The position numbers and the translations under genes were made by a program. Positions 60,734 through 64,000 of a DNA stretch of 64,000 nucleotides are shown here, one piece after another. The stretch's first letter is position 1. The number at the start of each line of letters is the position of its first letter. The notes beneath the pieces were generated by a model that was not told the origin of the DNA, made no database searches, and worked only from the letters and a program-made list of their open reading frames with translations. Source of the stretch: Candidatus Intricatilinea gracilis (lineage in GTDB: Bacteria > Pseudomonadota > Gammaproteobacteria > Burkholderiales > Burkholderiaceae_C); contig JADJDQ010000007.1 in NCBI GenBank assembly GCA_016702605.1, forward strand, positions 1 through 64,000, in the 5' to 3' direction.

Positions 60734-61072
60734 TTACTTCTGCGCCGCGAAATACTTCGCCAGCGTCTCGAGTTGTTCGAGCGAATAACCCTTGGTGATC
60801 TGATGCATGATCGTTGCCGGCCGTTGGCCTGAGCGGAACGCCATCAGCTGCGTCAGGATGTAGTCCTGCGGCAAGCCTGCCAGATGCACGAGCGGCTGAC
60901 CTTGTACCGCCCGGCCATCGGTGCCGTGGCAATGGGCGCAGGTGGATGCCAGTGCACGTGTCCGCAGACGATCTTCCTGTTCGCCGGCCTGGCTCAGGGT
61001 CGGGCTCAGCAGCGCTGCCAGCGCCATGGCGCTGGCGACACGCGCAAGGCGGCCGGGTGGACGGTGTGTCAT
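60734..61072 (-). CDS. fccA: Flavocytochrome c sulfide dehydrogenase, small cytochrome subunit
   Basis: 112-residue monoheme cytochrome c with a signal ending LSQAG. Heme site CAHCH in ASTCAHCHGTDGRA; Met ligand probably in ATIMHQITKGYS. GAGGAGA stands before the ATG. Eleven bases upstream of fccB, so the pair is co-translated and co-secreted. SoxE is the equivalent name in sox clusters. Confidence 0.9.
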   Translation of the reverse strand: MTHRPPGRLARVASAMALAALLSPTLSQAGEQEDRLRTRALASTCAHCHGTDGRAVQGQPLVHLAGLPQDYILTQLMAFRSGQRPATIMHQITKGYSLEQLETLAKYFAAQK

Positions 61073-61290
61073 CGGGTTCTCCTCGGATGGATAGGTGGTC
61101 GCGGCGTTGTTGGTGGCCCGCGCATGAATGGTGGCACGGCGCCCGGATGGCACGACGGACGGGATGCCTTTCGTGCCGCGCTGGCCAGTTGCCTCAGCCT
61201 CTGTTGCGATGTGATCGCGCGAGCGCCCGGTGCGGACCTCAGGGCTTGCCCCGACGTCCGCCTACGGGCGCTCAGGCGTATAGTGTCTCG

Positions 61291-61311
61291 AATATCATTG
61301 AATGCTGATTT
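61291..61311 (+). promoter_or_regulatory. AT-rich candidate operator in the fccA/MBL intergenic region
   Basis: ATCA-N8-TGAT (61294-61309) in an otherwise GC-rich gap of 251 bases between the divergent fccAB and metallo-hydrolase genes. The permease repeat contains TGAT-N6-ATCA (59293-59306), the same half sites turned around. A common sulfur regulator is possible. Confidence 0.35.
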
Positions 61312-61323
61312 AGCGTTATCCCT

Positions 61324-62289
61324 GTGTCCACACTCACTTTTAGATTTGTGCTTGTGTTCGCGCTGGCTCTGACAGCGCCGCTGCTCGGCGCTCAGTCGAC
61401 CGCGCCCGCCACCATGCCGATGCAGTCGGTACAGGTGGCCGATGGCGTCTGGTTCGTGCAGGGCGAGTCGGCCATGGGGTCGGCCGCCAACCAGAACTTC
61501 ATCAGCAATGCGGCCTTCGTCGTCGCCGACGGTGGCGTGCTGGTGATCGACTCGCTCGGCTCACCGCCCTTGGCCGAGCGCCTTCTGGCCGAGATCCGCC
61601 ACCGCACCCCGCTGCCCATCCGCTACGTGGTGGCGACGCACTATCACGCCGACCACATCTACGGCCTGCAGGTCTTCAAGGCCGCGGGGGCCCAGATCGT
61701 GGCTCATGCCGGCGCCCACGAATACCTTCAGAGCGAGACCGCGCAGCTGCGCCTGCAGGCCAGCCGCGAAGAGCTGTTTCCCTGGGTGGACGAACACACA
61801 CGCCTGGTCACGCCCGACATCTGGGTGCAAGGCGACCAGGACCTGACGCTGACCATCGGCGCCACGCGGTTCGTGCTGCACCACGTCGGCCCCTCGCACA
61901 CCGATGAGGACCTGGTCGTGCACATGCCCGGACGCGGCGTCTTGTTCGCGGGCGACCTGGTGTTCCGAGGTCGTATCCCCTACGTGGGCAAAGCGGACAG
62001 CCGGGCCTGGATCCGCGCCCTTGACCGGGTGCTCGAACTGCGTCCACGCCTGATGGTGACCGGCCATGGCCCCGTCTCGACCGATCCGGTCGCTGACCTG
62101 CGTCTCACCCGCGACTACCTTACCCACCTGCGCCAGACCATGGGTGCGGCCGCACGTGACCTCGAGCCCTTCGACGAGGCCTACGCCCGCACCGACTGGG
62201 CGCGCTTTGCGGGTCTGCCTTTGTTCCAGGCGGTGAACCGCATGAATGCCTACAACACCTATCTGCTGATGGAAGGTGAGAGGCCATGA
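61324..62289 (+). CDS. Periplasmic metallo-beta-lactamase-fold hydrolase, SoxH-like
   Basis: 321 residues with a signal ending LLGAQ. Zinc motif THYHADHIYG (near residue 100), later LHHVGPSHTDEDLVV, LFAGDLVFRG and VTGHGPV. GTG start at 61324. SoxH proteins in other sox clusters have this fold but an unsettled substrate. It overlaps the next gene by four bases (ATGA), so the two are coupled. Confidence 0.85.
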   Translation: MSTLTFRFVLVFALALTAPLLGAQSTAPATMPMQSVQVADGVWFVQGESAMGSAANQNFISNAAFVVADGGVLVIDSLGSPPLAERLLAEIRHRTPLPIRYVVATHYHADHIYGLQVFKAAGAQIVAHAGAHEYLQSETAQLRLQASREELFPWVDEHTRLVTPDIWVQGDQDLTLTIGATRFVLHHVGPSHTDEDLVVHMPGRGVLFAGDLVFRGRIPYVGKADSRAWIRALDRVLELRPRLMVTGHGPVSTDPVADLRLTRDYLTHLRQTMGAAARDLEPFDEAYARTDWARFAGLPLFQAVNRMNAYNTYLLMEGERP

Positions 62290-62954
62290 GCCGCCCCGAT
62301 TGGTTGGCGACACGAACGCTGCAACCATCATCTGCGCCCGGCCACGAGCGGCGTGTCTCACTGCCCGCTGCCGATGACGCGGCCGCAGTCCCGGCGCCTG
62401 TCCCGGTGCATGTGTCTGTCGATTCTCGGCGCCGCCGGTTCGGTCAGGTCGCTGTGGCCGGGCTGGGTGGCCTGGCCATGGCCGGTGGGGGTCTGCTGAG
62501 CCTCGGCGCCAGCACACCGGTGCGTGCCGCCGCCGCGGTCGGTGACCTGGTGCGCTGGCCCGAGACGGTCACCCTGCTCGACGGCAGCACCCTGGCCGCC
62601 GAACGTTTGCGTCATCAGGCCGTGCTGGTCGTGTTCTTCTCCACCACCTGCCCGTTCTGCACCCGCCACAACCCGCATGTGCAGAAGTTGATGGCCGCCT
62701 CGGCGGGCCTGCCCCTGCGGGTGATCGGCGCGGCGCAGGACAAGAGCGCCGACGCCGTGCGCGCCTATGTGCAACGCCACGGTTACAGCTTCGACGTGAC
62801 CATGGATGCCCGTGCTCTGCACGAGGCGCTGTCGCCGCGCAAGGTGATCCCGCTGACCTGCGTGGTCGACCGCGGCGGGCGCCTGCGCGAGGTCATCCCC
62901 GGCGAGATGTTCGAGGACGATGTGCTCGAACTCGCCAAGTGGGCGCGTGCCTGA
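62286..62954 (+). CDS. SoxW/TlpA-like thioredoxin-fold protein
   Basis: 222 residues. A long N-terminal part leads to a Tat-like signal (SRRRRFGQVAVAGLGGLAMAGGG, residues 47-69) and a cleavage region VRAAAAVG. The thioredoxin domain has the redox pair CPFC in FFSTTCPFCTRHNPHV and a cis-Pro segment KVIPLTCVVD. It probably keeps Sox cysteines, such as that of SoxY, reduced, as SoxW does. Coupled to the SoxH-like gene. Confidence 0.85.
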   Translation: MSRPDWLATRTLQPSSAPGHERRVSLPAADDAAAVPAPVPVHVSVDSRRRRFGQVAVAGLGGLAMAGGGLLSLGASTPVRAAAAVGDLVRWPETVTLLDGSTLAAERLRHQAVLVVFFSTTCPFCTRHNPHVQKLMAASAGLPLRVIGAAQDKSADAVRAYVQRHGYSFDVTMDARALHEALSPRKVIPLTCVVDRGGRLREVIPGEMFEDDVLELAKWARA

Positions 62955-62995
62955 AGCCCCGCGCCTGAGCCGGGCCTGAGCCGAAAACCCGCTGC

Positions 62996-63001
62996 TACAC
63001 T
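62996..63001 (+). promoter_or_regulatory. Candidate -10 box of the trp operon
   Basis: TGC-TACACT is an extended -10 sequence. It would start transcription near 63008, only a few bases before the leader ATG. No clear -35 box was seen. Confidence 0.4.
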
Positions 63002-63011
63002 GCGGCGCATC

Positions 63012-63083
63012 ATGTTCATCTCACGCAAGCGCAACAGCCTGCCCGGGTCCTACGACCGGGGAGCCTGGCCCTGGCGTCGCTAG
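63012..63083 (+). CDS. trpL: Candidate trp leader peptide (23 residues, WPW)
   Basis: ATG-initiated frame with tandem Trp codons close to its end (Trp19 and Trp21, followed by RR and a TAG stop), 254 bases upstream of trpE. Trp is rare, and a WPW pair next to the stop of a short frame before trpE is the classic layout for transcription attenuation. No Shine-Dalgarno sequence is evident, and the likely mRNA start is 3-5 bases upstream, so translation may be nearly leaderless, as known for trpL in some Alphaproteobacteria. Confidence 0.6.
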   Translation: MFISRKRNSLPGSYDRGAWPWRR

Positions 63084-63092
63084 ACGACCTCA

Positions 63093-63192
63093 CATCCGCG
63101 CCTGAGTCCTCGACCAGTGCGGATGGCCCCCGCGAGGGCTTGCTCCGACAGGCCTGACCACATCGCGCTCCGGGTCGATCGTCCCCCGTTTT
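63093..63192 (+). promoter_or_regulatory. Candidate trp attenuator region
   Basis: After the leader stop, CATCCGC (63093-63099) can pair with GCGGATG (63119-63125). CGACCAG (63111-63117) can instead pair with the Trp-codon region. CGGG / CCCG (63171-63188) is followed by TTTT and could be a weak terminator. Mutually exclusive pairing is suggested but was judged by eye only. The rest, 63193-63337, shows no gene. Confidence 0.35.
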
Positions 63193-63337
63193 CCTGATCC
63201 CCAACGCCGCCTTGCCGGGCCGGACACTGTCCACGTGCCCCGTCACGACAAGGTGTTGCACGCACCGGCACTGTAGTGGCCGGATGGATCGGGTTCACGG
63301 TCGATGCTGATCCGGGCGCCCCGAAGGAGCTCCAGAG

Positions 63338-64000
63338 ATGATCACCGAACTCGAATTCCAGAGCCTGGCCCGCGAAGGCTACAACCGCATCCCGCTGGTC
63401 AGCGAAGCCTTTGCCGACCTCGAAACCCCGCTGTCGCTGTATCTCAAACTGGCCGGCGGCCGGCGCTACAGCTTCTTGCTCGAATCCGTCGTTGGCGGTG
63501 AGCGTTTCGGGCGGTACTCCTTCATCGGTCTGCCAGCGCGCACCTTTCTGCGCTGCACGCAGGGGCTGACCGAGATCGTCACCGACGGCGAGGTGGTCGA
63601 GACACATCTGGGCAATCCGCTCGATTTCATCGAGGCCTACCAGCAGCGTTTCAAGGTGGCTCTGCGCCCCGGCATGCCGCGTTTTTGCGGCGGCCTGGCG
63701 GGCTACTTCGGCTACGAGACGGTGCGCTACATCGAGAAGAAGCTGGCCGCCGGCAAGCTGCCCGGCGGCATCGGCACGCCCGACATCATGCTGCTGCAGA
63801 CCGAGGAACTGGCGGTCATCGACAACCTGTCGGGGCGGCTGTACCTCATCGTCTATGCCGACCCGAGCCAGGGCGAGGCGTATTTCAAGGCCAAGAAACG
63901 CCTGGCCGAACTGGGCGACCAGCTGCGCTACAGCGTGACCGCGCCGCAGGTGAAACGTGGCGCCTCGTACGCCATCGAGCGTGAATACGCCAAGGCCGAC
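63338..64000 (+). CDS. trpE: Anthranilate synthase component I, 3' end missing
   Basis: First enzyme of tryptophan synthesis; makes anthranilate from chorismate. Only the first 221 residues are in the window. MITELEFQSLAREGYNRIPL, the tryptophan-feedback motif YSFLLESV (near residue 45) and the GRYSFIGLPAR and FCGGLAGYFGYETVRYIE blocks identify it. AAGGAG stands nine bases before the ATG. The catalytic C-terminal domain lies outside. Confidence 0.95.
   Translation, partial: MITELEFQSLAREGYNRIPLVSEAFADLETPLSLYLKLAGGRRYSFLLESVVGGERFGRYSFIGLPARTFLRCTQGLTEIVTDGEVVETHLGNPLDFIEAYQQRFKVALRPGMPRFCGGLAGYFGYETVRYIEKKLAAGKLPGGIGTPDIMLLQTEELAVIDNLSGRLYLIVYADPSQGEAYFKAKKRLAELGDQLRYSVTAPQVKRGASYAIEREYAKAD

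Overview
The window looks like GC-rich Burkholderiales DNA (Betaproteobacteria, of the Leptothrix/Sphaerotilus/Rubrivivax kind). I infer this from the style of the encoded proteins, a typical Burkholderiales ctaC-ctaD-ctaG-ctaE-surf1-ctaA-ctaB-sco1 block, a dksA-STAS-hslVU cluster, and a complete sox cluster. It is mostly ordinary chromosome. No CRISPR array, rRNA, tRNA or prophage was seen.

Layout. 1-5.4 kb: the 3' part of rpoC, with about ten apparent indels in its first 2 kb, then a terminator, a 132-nt almost pure G tract, and a broken IS66-type element. 5.4-14.7 kb: an FNR-like regulator, uvrA, a beta-ketothiolase, a NYN/LOTUS protein, an FAD dehydrogenase and a small basic protein. 14.9-23.1 kb: icmF (fused acyl-CoA mutase), an intergenic region with a palindromic operator, a sigma-54-like promoter and an orphan terminator, then a hypothetical gene, coaX and a PAS-GGDEF-EAL protein. 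23.3-28.8 kb (minus strand): a COG0523 GTPase, a DksA with a degenerate zinc finger, a STAS protein, hslV and hslU. 29-34.4 kb: corC-lnt, a Pal-like lipoprotein and an ABC-F protein. 34.4-44.4 kb: the caa3/aa3 cytochrome oxidase and its assembly genes. 44.8-50.2 kb: a BioC-like methyltransferase, comF with an in-frame hexanucleotide repeat, trmL, gpsA, secB and a TehA-like channel. 50.5-63 kb: sulfur oxidation. 63.0-64 kb: a candidate trp leader peptide followed by trpE, cut by the window end.

How the genes work together. soxCDYZAXB encodes the full Kelly-Friedrich thiosulfate-oxidising multienzyme system, including SoxCD, so complete oxidation to sulfate is predicted. Around it lie a DsrE-like periplasmic protein, a YeeE/YedE (TsuA-like) thiosulfate permease, a flavocytochrome c sulfide dehydrogenase pair, a SoxH-like metallo-hydrolase and a SoxW/TlpA-like thioredoxin. 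Electrons released to c-type cytochromes can be used by the oxidase encoded 6-16 kb away. icmF and the thiolase point to acyl-CoA and branched-chain carbon metabolism.

Data quality. Apparent frameshifts occur in rpoC, the IS66 genes, the thiolase, corC, the ABC-F gene and a DUF2970 gene. Most of these genes should be essential or are otherwise well preserved. The simplest reading is uncorrected sequencing errors, worst in 1-5.4 kb, where the poly-G tract also makes the assembly join doubtful.
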